Of a stretch of DNA of 5,126 bases, positions 1 to 5,126 are shown piece by piece. Made by a program: the position numbers and the translations under genes. This DNA comes from Pseudomonadota bacterium (lineage in GTDB: Bacteria > Desulfobacterota > Desulfobacteria > Desulfobacterales > RPRI01), in assembly GCA_018819005.1 (NCBI GenBank), contig JAHJQU010000281.1, positions 1 to 5,126 of the forward strand. Reading direction: 5' to 3'. How positions within the stretch are numbered: the first letter of the stretch is position 1; each line of letters starts with the position of its first letter. The notes below the pieces were generated by a model, which was not told where the DNA came from, did not search any database, and saw only the letters and a list, made by a program, of their open reading frames with translations.

Positions 1-191
1 GCCAGGCCATCAGCCGGCATCATAACGCCGTTTTTGAGGAAATAATCGCTTCCCCATGGAAACATCTTGAATTCAAACAATAATCTCCCGTGCAGATCGG
101 AAAGGGCATTAAGGCATTTAATGCCCTCTGTTATAACTTCTCCGCCGATTCCGTCCCCGGGAATAACCGCAATTTGATAAATGGTTTTCAT
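1..191 (-). CDS. Tartrate/D-malate/3-isopropylmalate dehydrogenase family protein (partial, C-terminus outside window)
   Basis: The first 63 residues are visible, beginning MKTIYQIAVIPGDGIGGEV, and the frame stays open to the window edge. The N-terminal PGDGIG motif is the start of the NAD-dependent beta-decarboxylating dehydrogenase fold (LeuB, isocitrate dehydrogenase, TtuC, DmlA). The later stretch FPWGSDYFLKNGVMMPADGL closely resembles tartrate dehydrogenase/D-malate dehydrogenases as I remember them (WGSDYY..HG.MMP.DGL), which favours TtuC/DmlA over LeuB. Such enzymes are cytoplasmic, metal-dependent, and oxidise 2-hydroxy acids, often with decarboxylation. The usual proline of GDGIGPEV is glycine here. 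The ATG at 191 has an AGAAGGA ribosome binding site (198-204) six bases upstream and starts 13 bases after the TRAP permease stop, so it is probably co-transcribed with the transporter. The catalytic Tyr/Lys/Asp residues lie outside the window, so the exact substrate cannot be read. Family call is firm; substrate is inference. Confidence 0.85.
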   Translation of the reverse strand, partial: MKTIYQIAVIPGDGIGGEVITEGIKCLNALSDLHGRLLFEFKMFPWGSDYFLKNGVMMPADGL

Positions 192-197
192 ATCTAA

Positions 198-204
198 TCC
201 TTCT
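198..204 (-). promoter_or_regulatory. Ribosome binding site of the dehydrogenase gene
   Basis: On the minus strand AGAAGGA lies six bases before the ATG at 191. It sits in the 13-base gap after the TRAP permease stop codon and supports this start. Confidence 0.7.
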
Positions 205-2151
205 CTACGCCGTTACCGCTTTTCTTTTCCTGACCTGTTGTACAGCTAATATGATTCCTAAAAGCCCAAGTCCGATAAGATCCGTAATCCAGCCCGGCTT
301 GATCAATGAAAGCGATGCAATTAATAAAATTCCTCTTTCCACCATCGTTGCGTGCCATAAAAAATATCCCTGAACAGCGCCGGACAATGCCGCGCATCCA
401 ATAATACCGGTTGCGACAGCCAAAGCTATTTCAGTTGGAGATCCTATCAATACCATGGCCGGACCAAATACAAACATGTATGGGATCAAAAATCCGGCTA
501 TTGCAAACCGCATTCCCTGCCAGCCCACGTCCCATGGCTTGGCATTTGCAATGGCCGCCGCGGCGAAAGAAGCCAGTGCGACCGGCGGGGTCAGGGCAGA
601 TAAGCAGGCAAAGTAAAAAATGAAAAGGTGTGCCGCGATGGGCGCAACCTTAAGCTGGATCAGCGCGGGTGCAAGGACCGACGCGGAAATGGCATAGGCG
701 GCGGTAGTGGGCATGCCCATTCCCAGAATTACCGCGATCAGCATGGTAAAGATCAGTGCGATCAGAAGATTTCCGCCTGAATAATTGATAATGATCATCG
801 CAAGCTTCATTCCCAAACCCGTCATTGTCAGTACACCGACAATAATACCGGCTGCCGCGCAGGTAGCGGCAATTTCAATGGAACCTCTTGCGCCCTGTGC
901 AAGGGTTTTTACTATTTTAACAAGCCCCATGCGGGTTGATTTCTTAACCCAGCTTACGATAATAAGTGAAATGATTGCATAAATAGCTGACCGGTACGGT
1001 GATAACATCAGAACCATAAGAGAAAAAAGAAGCACCACTATCGGAACCAGCAGATAGCCCTGTTCTTTCATAAGTGTTGAGAAAACCGGCAGATCTTTCC
1101 TCGCCACACCCTTTAAATTCTTTGAAGCCGAATAAAAATCGATCATAAAATAGGCCGCGACATAGTAAAGAATCGCCGGAATAATGGCGGCCAGAGCGAC
1201 GACAGAATAGGGCACTCCCATAATTTCAGCCATTAAAAACGCGCCTGCCCCCATGACCGGAGGCACAAGCTGACCTCCCGTGGAATTCATGGCCTCAACC
1301 GCGCCGGCTATTGAAGGACGGAATCCGCTAGCTTTCATCAATGGAATATTAAATACCCCGTCCACCACGACGTTGGCCACAGATGATCCTGACGCCGTTC
1401 CTATCAGAGCACTTGATACAATTGAGACCTTGGCCGGCCCTCCGCGAAATCCGCCTGCAATGGAGCGGGCGAAATCAACAAAAAATTTCCCGGCCCCGGA
1501 CGACTCCACGAAAGCCCCGAACAGAACAAAGAGAAATATGTAATGCGCTGATGCAAGAATGGGCAGACTTAAAATCCCTTCGAGGCTGAATAAAAAAGTA
1601 ATCAGACGATAAACCGAATATCCCTTGTGAAAAAAGAGCCCGGGCATATAATTTCCAAAAAGACCATACAGAATGAATAATCCTGATAATATGGCAAGAG
1701 GAGGGCCCGTGGTTCGCCGGGTCATTTCAAAGATGCCGATTACAAAAAGTAAGGAAAATATAAAATCCCAGTGAGTGGGCACAACACCCACCCGGTTTAT
1801 CCAGTCTTCAAAATCCGAGAAGATATAGACGGCAGGCACTATTATCAGAAGCATGAACACGTAGTCGAGCCACTCAATCCGCTCCAAAGATGCTTTTTTC
1901 CATCCCGGGAGCCATGCAAAAACCAATACTCCTGCAAATACAACATGCATGGTTCTGAAATACCACGGATCAATGGCGCGAAAAGTTAATACATAAATAT
2001 GAAACAGACTCATGGCGAGACTTACGATAAAAAAGGCGGTTTTCAGGGCGCCCTTCAGCTCCCGGCCTCCTGAAACCTCGATATCCTTTATCTTCATATC
2101 CGCAAGCTTTTTTTCGACTTCTTTTATATCGACAACTTGCACATCTTCCAT
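205..2151 (-). CDS. TRAP transporter fused permease, 4TM/12TM type (DctQ-DctM fusion)
   Basis: This 648-residue inner-membrane protein is the permease of a tripartite ATP-independent periplasmic transporter, which uses an ion gradient (commonly Na+) to import an organic acid delivered by the binding protein. After a polar, probably cytoplasmic, N-terminus of about 35 residues there are many hydrophobic segments: four early ones at about 37-56, 68-83, 95-112 and 127-142 (DctQ-like part), then the long DctM-like region. DctM-type signatures are visible: GTASGSSVANV near 251-261, NSTGGQLVPPVMGAGAFLMAE at about 289-309, GMGMPTTAAY near 477-486 and CLSALTPPVALASFAAAAIA near 516-535. Length and fusion match the 4TM/12TM family that pairs with TAXI binding proteins, and such a protein is encoded directly upstream. 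The ATG at 2151 has GGGAG (2160-2164) eight bases upstream. It is separated from the binding-protein gene by an intrinsic terminator, so expression may be lower than that of the binding protein. No frameshift or missing motif is seen. The substrate cannot be deduced from the permease. Confidence 0.95.
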   Translation of the reverse strand: MEDVQVVDIKEVEKKLADMKIKDIEVSGGRELKGALKTAFFIVSLAMSLFHIYVLTFRAIDPWYFRTMHVVFAGVLVFAWLPGWKKASLERIEWLDYVFMLLIIVPAVYIFSDFEDWINRVGVVPTHWDFIFSLLFVIGIFEMTRRTTGPPLAILSGLFILYGLFGNYMPGLFFHKGYSVYRLITFLFSLEGILSLPILASAHYIFLFVLFGAFVESSGAGKFFVDFARSIAGGFRGGPAKVSIVSSALIGTASGSSVANVVVDGVFNIPLMKASGFRPSIAGAVEAMNSTGGQLVPPVMGAGAFLMAEIMGVPYSVVALAAIIPAILYYVAAYFMIDFYSASKNLKGVARKDLPVFSTLMKEQGYLLVPIVVLLFSLMVLMLSPYRSAIYAIISLIIVSWVKKSTRMGLVKIVKTLAQGARGSIEIAATCAAAGIIVGVLTMTGLGMKLAMIIINYSGGNLLIALIFTMLIAVILGMGMPTTAAYAISASVLAPALIQLKVAPIAAHLFIFYFACLSALTPPVALASFAAAAIANAKPWDVGWQGMRFAIAGFLIPYMFVFGPAMVLIGSPTEIALAVATGIIGCAALSGAVQGYFLWHATMVERGILLIASLSLIKPGWITDLIGLGLLGIILAVQQVRKRKAVTA

Positions 2152-2159
2152 TTTGATTT

Positions 2160-2164
2160 CTCCC
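2160..2164 (-). promoter_or_regulatory. Ribosome binding site of the TRAP permease gene
   Basis: GGGAG on the minus strand lies eight bases before the ATG at 2151. It begins only six bases after the T-run of the upstream terminator, so terminated transcripts stop before it and only read-through mRNA carries it. Confidence 0.7.
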
Positions 2165-2170
2165 GGTTTT

Positions 2171-2212
2171 AAAAAAAATGGCGCGGATTTCAGTGTCTGA
2201 AAAGCCGCGCCA
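2171..2212 (-). terminator. Intrinsic (Rho-independent) terminator between binding protein and permease
   Basis: A perfect 8-bp GC-rich stem pairs 2205-2212 with 2179-2186 (TGGCGCGG with CCGCGCCA in minus-strand sense). Above a small asymmetric internal loop, a further perfect 6-bp stem pairs 2197-2202 with 2188-2193 and closes on a three-base loop. Eight consecutive T residues (2178-2171) follow directly on the minus strand, while the other side has no T-run, so it acts on leftward transcription. It begins 14 bases after the binding-protein stop codon and ends 19 bases before the permease start. Position and shape suggest partial termination that keeps binding protein in excess over permease. 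The hairpin could also stabilise the 3' end of the upstream mRNA. Confidence 0.88.
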
Positions 2213-2226
2213 ATGATTCTTTAGCG

Positions 2227-3206
2227 CTATTTCATTATCAGCTTATCAGGGATTTTTATTCCGATTTCCCTGTAATACTTTACTGCCCCGGGATGAAGAG
2301 GAATGGGGCTGGTGAGGATCTTCTCGGCTTTTACATCCTTTGCAGATGCATGAGTTGCTATCAGTATATCCACATTTTCAAAAGTCTTTTTAACGACTTC
2401 ATAAACAAAGTCGTCCGGCGTATCTTTGTGAACCGTCATGAAATTCCATATGGTAATTGTCGGAACATCATAATCCTTATTGCTTTTGTAGAATCCCTTT
2501 GGAATTGTATCTTCTGCAAAATACGGATATTTTTCTATGAATTTGCCTGCTTCTGCCTTGCTGATTGGAATAAGCGTTACGTCATGGGTTGTTTCAATCT
2601 CGGTAACTGTGACCCAGGGAAGCCCGACTGACTGGCAGTTTGCATCGAGCATTCCGTCCTTTAACTGAGAGTTCAAATCGGCAGAGCCGGCATTGACAAT
2701 GCGGGCCGGTTTAACGCCTGCTGCCTCCAGAATTTTCGGCCAGTAGGTGGCAGGAGTCCCGCCGGTAGGTCCGACGCCCACGCTTTTGCCTTCAAGATCC
2801 TTCAGGCTTTTTATCCCTTTTTTGGTTTCGGCATACATTTGAAACCATGAGGGATACATTGGGAAAATAGCCCTGACATTCTGGTGTTTTTTACCTTTTG
2901 CCCAACCCTCACCGGTCCATCCTTCATAAACCGGAGCCGCAGTCACCATGGCAAAATCGAGGCTCTTTGCATCCACCAACTGGGTGTATGAACCGGGCCG
3001 CCTGTAACTTCAACATTGGCCTGCACTCCGAGTTTTTCAAAAAGCAGTTTGGCAAAGCCGCCACCCCAGATGAAATATGTTCCGCCAACCGGCGCAGCCC
3101 CGATAGTAACACCTTTCGGCCAGTTCGCCTTATCCGCTGCCATACCGGTGTTAACAGCAAAAACAATCATCCCCAGTATCGCAATAACAATTGCAACTTT
3201 TCGCAT
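2227..3206 (-). pseudogene. TAXI-family TRAP transporter solute-binding protein, interrupted by a one-base frameshift
   Basis: This is the periplasmic substrate-binding subunit of the TRAP system. From the ATG at 3206 the protein starts MRKVAIVIAILGMIVFAVNTGMAADK, a clear signal peptide with a probable cleavage site around residues 21-25, followed by VTIGAAPVGGTYFIWGGGFAKLL, the TAXI opening motif. The frame is intact to VEVTGGPVH (residue 73, codon 2988-2990), then runs into unrelated residues and stops at 2943. The proper continuation, TQLVDAKSLDFAMVTAAPVYEGWTG, is in another frame and stays open to the TAG at 2227. Adding one base next to 2987 gives GGPVHNTQLVDAK, matching the TAXI pattern GGPxHNxQLV, and a 326-residue protein of normal length for the family. 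Both halves keep family sequence, so this is either an assembly or sequencing error or a very recent mutation. The fused permease downstream is the expected partner. As written, the sequence encodes no functional binding protein. The ligand is not readable; the neighbouring dehydrogenase suggests a hydroxy acid. Confidence 0.88.
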
Positions 3207-3214
3207 GATACTTT

Positions 3215-3219
3215 CCTCC
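3215..3219 (-). promoter_or_regulatory. Strong ribosome binding site that fixes the start of the binding protein
   Basis: On the minus strand GGAGG, within AAGGAGGAAAG, lies eight bases before the ATG at 3206. This selects MRKVAIV as the start, giving a clean signal peptide, over the in-frame ATG at 3242 that would add a polar 12-residue extension. The match is stronger than those of the permease and dehydrogenase genes, in keeping with high binding-protein expression. Confidence 0.85.
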
Positions 3220-3309
3220 TTGTTTTTTATTAATGTTAACAAACATCTATCAGTCTTTTAATGACTTCAGCATCCCAAAAATAAAAAATACCACTTCTTG
3301 TTTTATTCG

Positions 3310-3346
3310 CCGGCAACTTGCCTCAGGAAGCAGAAAATTTTGCCGG
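3310..3346 (-). repeat. Inverted repeat CCGGCAA / TTGCCGG with inner palindrome in the leader
   Basis: CCGGCAA at 3310-3316 is perfectly complementary to TTGCCGG at 3340-3346, with a 23-base loop that itself holds a short imperfect stem (CTT-CC with GG-AAG, 3317-3330). The segment 3312-3322 also forms the palindrome GGCAA-C-TTGCC. No T-run follows on either strand, so it is not a terminator. It lies downstream of the TTGACA promoter, so it would be in the mRNA leader and could be an RNA structure or a protein site. Confidence 0.35.
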
Positions 3347-3372
3347 TATATGGTTTTATGAATCATATTTAG

Positions 3373-3386
3373 ATGATGTTTATCAT
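3373..3386. promoter_or_regulatory. FNR/CRP-like dyad ATGAT-N4-ATCAT
   Basis: The sequence keeps the TGAT-N4-ATCA core of the FNR consensus TTGAT-N4-ATCAA, with only the outermost base of each arm changed. Its centre (between 3379 and 3380) overlaps the -10 of the TTGACA promoter candidate, where it could repress. It is also exactly 41.5 bases upstream of a start at 3338 predicted from the downstream TATACC (3345-3350), where it could activate. In an AT-rich gap a 10-base dyad can arise by chance. Confidence 0.35.
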
Positions 3387-3405
3387 TTATGAAATGCAGT
3401 GTCAA
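3377..3405 (-). promoter_or_regulatory. Sigma-70-type promoter candidate for the TRAP operon
   Basis: On the minus strand a consensus -35 TTGACA (3400-3405) is followed after 17 bases by TAAACA (3377-3382), preceded by TGA as in an extended -10 element. The -10 hexamer itself is weak (three of six consensus bases), so the promoter would plausibly depend on an activator. Transcription would start near 3370, leaving a leader of about 165 bases. Confidence 0.45.
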
Positions 3406-3426
3406 TCCGATGAATTCTGATTTTAC

Positions 3427-3445
3427 TGTAAGACTTTTTCTTACA
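3427..3445. promoter_or_regulatory. Perfect inverted repeat TGTAAGA-N5-TCTTACA, operator candidate
   Basis: Two 7-bp arms are perfectly complementary around a five-base centre (3434-3438). The centre at 3436 lies about 66 bases upstream of the start predicted from the TTGACA promoter, a usual position for an activator. No T-run follows on either strand, so it is not a terminator. The dyad shape fits binding by a dimeric regulator, and the NarL-type regulator encoded just upstream is the obvious candidate, although classical NarL sites use a 7-2-7 spacing. The binding protein is inference. Confidence 0.5.
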
Positions 3446-3525
3446 TGTCAGCATTTTGGGTCATCTCCGGAAGAGCCGGTGATCCTGTCAGGGTTGAAGG
3501 AGTCAGGGATTCTGGGGTTCCGGCG

Positions 3526-3546
3526 AAAAAATTAAGTATAGCTTAA
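3526..3546 (-). terminator. Weak terminator-like AU hairpin after the response regulator
   Basis: On the minus strand TTAAG (3542-3546) pairs with CTTAA (3532-3536) over a five-base loop and is followed by six T residues (3531-3526). The stem is short and mostly A-U, so termination would be inefficient. It begins 11 bases after the response-regulator stop codon, the expected place for an operon end. Confidence 0.25.
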
Positions 3547-3557
3547 AATCCAAATAG

Positions 3558-4196
3558 TTATGGCTCTACGAGGCGGTTCTGAATGGCAAATCGTGACAGT
3601 TCGGCATTATTCCTCAGGTTCAGTTTTTTCAAAAGCCTGAATCTGTATGTATCGACTGTTTTTATGCTGATTCCGTATGCTGAGGCTATTTCACGGTTTG
3701 TGTGGCCCATGGCAAGGCGTCTTAAAACCTGAAGCTCTCTCGTTGAGAGCGAATCGAGGAGAGATTGCCCCCGTGATCCCCTCGCAACACGAAGGGCAAG
3801 AAGGTCTGTGGCTTCAGCCGAAAGGTACCGGCTGCCGGCATGCACCTTGCGTATCGCATTTACCAGTTGTTCGGGTGCCGACCTCTTCGTTATGTAACCC
3901 ATTGCACCGGCTTCAATGGCTCTTATGACATATTGTTCTTCCTCGTGCATTGTCAAAATTATCACAGGCAGCTTCGGATAACCGGCGTGAAGCTGAGTTG
4001 TCACTTCCAATCCATCAAGACCGGGCATCGATATATCAATCACGGCAACATCCGGCAGTTCTTTCTGTACCTGCAATAATGCACCTTTCCCGTCCGCCGC
4101 TTCAGCAATTACCTCCATGTCACCGCTTTCTTCAACTATACGCCGTAATCCGGCTCTCACAATGCTGTGATCATCCGCTATAAGAACTTTAATCAT
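3558..4196 (-). CDS. Two-component response regulator, NarL/FixJ family
   Basis: This 212-residue cytoplasmic DNA-binding regulator is complete. The receiver domain (about 1-120) has the acidic pair D8-D9 in IADDH, the phosphoacceptor D54 in VIDISMPG, the switch threonine T82 in LTMHE and the conserved lysine K104 in GYITK. The C-terminal LuxR-type helix-turn-helix (about 148-210) shows LSTRELQVLRRLAMGHTNREIA followed by the recognition-helix region ISIKTVDTYRFRLLKKL, standard for the family. All key residues are present and the length is normal. The ATG at 4196 shares its A with the TAA of the upstream histidine kinase, so the two are translationally coupled and almost certainly cognate. Its target is unknown; the 351-base regulatory gap ahead of the TRAP operon directly downstream is the most likely site, by inference from position. 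The gene resembles many NarL-type regulators and no specific symbol can be assigned. Confidence 0.95.
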   Translation of the reverse strand: MIKVLIADDHSIVRAGLRRIVEESGDMEVIAEAADGKGALLQVQKELPDVAVIDISMPGLDGLEVTTQLHAGYPKLPVIILTMHEEEQYVIRAIEAGAMGYITKRSAPEQLVNAIRKVHAGSRYLSAEATDLLALRVARGSRGQSLLDSLSTRELQVLRRLAMGHTNREIASAYGISIKTVDTYRFRLLKKLNLRNNAELSRFAIQNRLVEP

Positions 4197-5126
4197 TATA
4201 AACTCCTGCTTTGCTCATCTACCGGCACACTGAATAAAATTGCAGCCCCGTTTTCCATGGCAGATTGAACCCGAAGCATACCGCCAACAAGCCCGGCTCG
4301 CTCGCGCATCCCCGCTACCCCAAGACCTTCAGACTCTCCCAGTTCAGACATGCTGAAACCTTTACCATTATCAGAAACAATAAGCGTCAGTATGCCGTTC
4401 TCAAACCGCAAAATCACGTCAACTTTGCTCGCACCGGCATGCCTTGCCACGTTAGTCAGAGCTTCCTGGGTTATCCGGTAAGAAGCAGTAGCAATGGTCT
4501 CGCTTATTACGGGAATATTGTAATAATGCTCGAATATACATGTAATACCGGTGCGCCTTTCAAAATCAGAGGTATACCACTCAAGGGCATCAACAAGTCC
4601 CAGATCGTCAAGAACACCGGGGCGAAGACATATGGCCATGTTTCTAACATCCTGTATATTCTTATCAACCAGATCGCACATTGATAGAGCGCGCTGCGCC
4701 GCTTTTTTGTCGCTCTCTTTCAGTCTTTCGTACATCCAGACCGAATCCATTCTTAAGGCAGTCAGAACCTGGCCTAGTTCATCATGGAGCTCGCGCGCGA
4801 TCGCATGCCGTTCATTCTCCTGGTTGGTTATTATGCTTCCGGAAAGGCGTCTCAGTTGATCCTGAGCCTTTTTCAGGGCTGTGATATCCGTTAATATGGC
4901 ACAGATTCCGCTTGCAGAGCCTGTTTCATCGTATATCGGGAACTTGACTGAAAGATAAGTGTGAATTCCGTCTTCGTGCCTTATGTTTTCTGTGAACTGG
5001 CAGTCCTGTTTTGTCTCCATTACTCGCAAATCAGAAGTCCTGAAACAATCCGCTGTATCCTCAGGGAGTATTTCATAATCCGTTTTCCCTCTTATCTCTT
5101 CATTGCGGACCCCGAATAATTCCTCA
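4196..5126 (-). CDS. PAS-domain sensor histidine kinase, HisKA_3 / NarX-DegS type (partial, N-terminus outside window)
   Basis: The last 309 residues are visible and the frame is open to the right edge, so the start lies outside. Numbering is from the first full visible codon. Residues 1-86, from EELFGVRNEEIRGKTDYEILPED to GICAILTDIT, form most of a PAS/PAC sensor domain. A short coiled linker (ALKKAQDQLRRL) leads to the HisKA_3 dimerisation domain with the phosphoacceptor His114 (codon 4784-4786) in ARELHDELGQVLTALR, the HPK7 signature. The ATPase domain follows, with N225 in QEALTNVARHA, DNGKGF at 252-257 and GLGVAGMRERAGL from 267. Every catalytic motif is intact. It phosphorylates the NarL-family regulator whose start overlaps its stop codon. 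In the visible part there is no membrane segment; upstream PAS domains or membrane segments may exist outside. An internal TTG at 5029 or ATG at 5020 would cut the PAS domain in half and is not the real start. The ligand sensed is unknown. Confidence 0.93.
   Translation of the reverse strand, partial: EELFGVRNEEIRGKTDYEILPEDTADCFRTSDLRVMETKQDCQFTENIRHEDGIHTYLSVKFPIYDETGSASGICAILTDITALKKAQDQLRRLSGSIITNQENERHAIARELHDELGQVLTALRMDSVWMYERLKESDKKAAQRALSMCDLVDKNIQDVRNMAICLRPGVLDDLGLVDALEWYTSDFERRTGITCIFEHYYNIPVISETIATASYRITQEALTNVARHAGASKVDVILRFENGILTLIVSDNGKGFSMSELGESEGLGVAGMRERAGLVGGMLRVQSAMENGAAILFSVPVDEQSRSL
4203..4207 (-). promoter_or_regulatory. Ribosome binding site of the response regulator inside the kinase gene
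   Basis: AGGAG on the minus strand lies six bases before the ATG at 4196 and within the last codons of the kinase. Together with the TAATG stop/start overlap it supports this start and coupled translation. Confidence 0.7.

Larger units (their letters stand above)
3207..3557 (-). promoter_or_regulatory. Intergenic regulatory region between response regulator and TRAP operon
   Basis: These 351 bases hold no credible gene on either strand. They are AT-rich in the half next to the binding-protein gene and contain two alternative promoter candidates, a perfect 7-5-7 inverted repeat, an FNR/CRP-like site and an inverted repeat able to fold in the leader mRNA, each listed separately. The part next to the response regulator (3557-3450) has only a weak AU hairpin, so the two-component genes and the TRAP operon may be partly joined by read-through. 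Confidence 0.6.

Noticed and set aside
2981..2990. Programmed ribosomal frameshifting in the binding-protein gene
   Set aside because: There is no slippery heptamer, stop codon at the shift point, internal Shine-Dalgarno or downstream hairpin, and the family does not use recoding.
2943..3242. Separate 99-residue protein starting at the ATG at 3242
   Set aside because: Its last residues after GGPVH are out-of-frame sequence over the conserved TAXI region, and the strong ribosome site selects the ATG at 3206. It is the N-terminal part of the frameshifted binding protein.
3330..3347. Sigma-54 promoter (GGCAAAATTTTCTGC, minus strand)
   Set aside because: The GG and GC doublets are one base too far apart for a -24/-12 element, and the regulator is NarL-type without a sigma-54 activator domain.
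3463..3480. CCGG-N5-CCGG hairpin between the response regulator and the promoter
   Set aside because: The stem is only four base pairs of a self-complementary tetramer and has no T-run on either side, so it is not supportable as a terminator.
3487..3508. Direct repeat GTCAGGG, two copies 15 bases apart
   Set aside because: Only seven bases match, the flanks do not, and it sits far from the promoter candidates, so chance is the simpler explanation.
4265..4684. 139-residue open frame on the plus strand
   Set aside because: It lies fully antisense to the histidine kinase ATPase and HisKA_3 coding sequence, has no recognisable domain, and is a shadow of that gene. The same applies to the other plus-strand frames across the window.
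1..5126. Undescribed defence, mobile or biosynthetic system
   Set aside because: All coding sequence is explained by well-known families (HPK7 kinase, NarL regulator, TAXI TRAP system, beta-decarboxylating dehydrogenase), and no repeat array, integrase or unassigned gene is present.

Overview
The window looks like chromosomal DNA of a Gram-negative bacterium of moderate GC content. TRAP transporters need a periplasmic binding protein, the HPK7 kinase with NarL-type regulator is typical of Proteobacteria-like phyla, and there are strong GGAGG-type ribosome binding sites. An anaerobic deltaproteobacterium (Desulfobacterota) would fit this style of transporter and a possible FNR-like site, but that is a low-confidence guess. 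Every gene reads on the minus strand, so transcription runs from high to low coordinates. I see no mobile element, CRISPR array, tRNA or rRNA.

Layout in order of transcription. (1) 5126-4196 is the 3' part of a PAS-domain histidine kinase of the NarX/DegS (HisKA_3) type, whose start lies outside the window. (2) 4196-3558 is its partner, a complete NarL/FixJ-family response regulator whose start codon overlaps the kinase stop codon by one base. (3) 3557-3207 is a 351-base regulatory gap with a TTGACA-type promoter candidate, a perfect 7-5-7 inverted repeat, an FNR/CRP-like TGAT-N4-ATCA site and a structured leader. (4) 3206-2227 encodes a TAXI-family TRAP solute-binding protein with a signal peptide, broken by an apparent one-base deletion near 2987. 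(5) 2212-2171 is a strong intrinsic terminator placed between the binding protein and the permease. (6) 2151-205 is a fused TRAP permease (4TM/12TM, DctQM-like). (7) 191-1 is the first part of a tartrate/D-malate/3-isopropylmalate dehydrogenase-family enzyme, which runs off the left edge.

Taken together this reads as a sense, import and oxidise module. The two-component pair probably controls the TRAP operon through the 3557-3207 region. The TRAP system would bring in an organic acid, and the downstream NAD-dependent beta-decarboxylating dehydrogenase could oxidise it; the enzyme family suggests a hydroxy-dicarboxylate such as tartrate or D-malate. The families are clear from sequence. The substrate and the regulatory link are inference. 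This is a recognisable catabolic locus rather than a new kind of system. The points most worth checking are the frameshift, the internal terminator and the layered regulatory sites upstream of the binding-protein gene.
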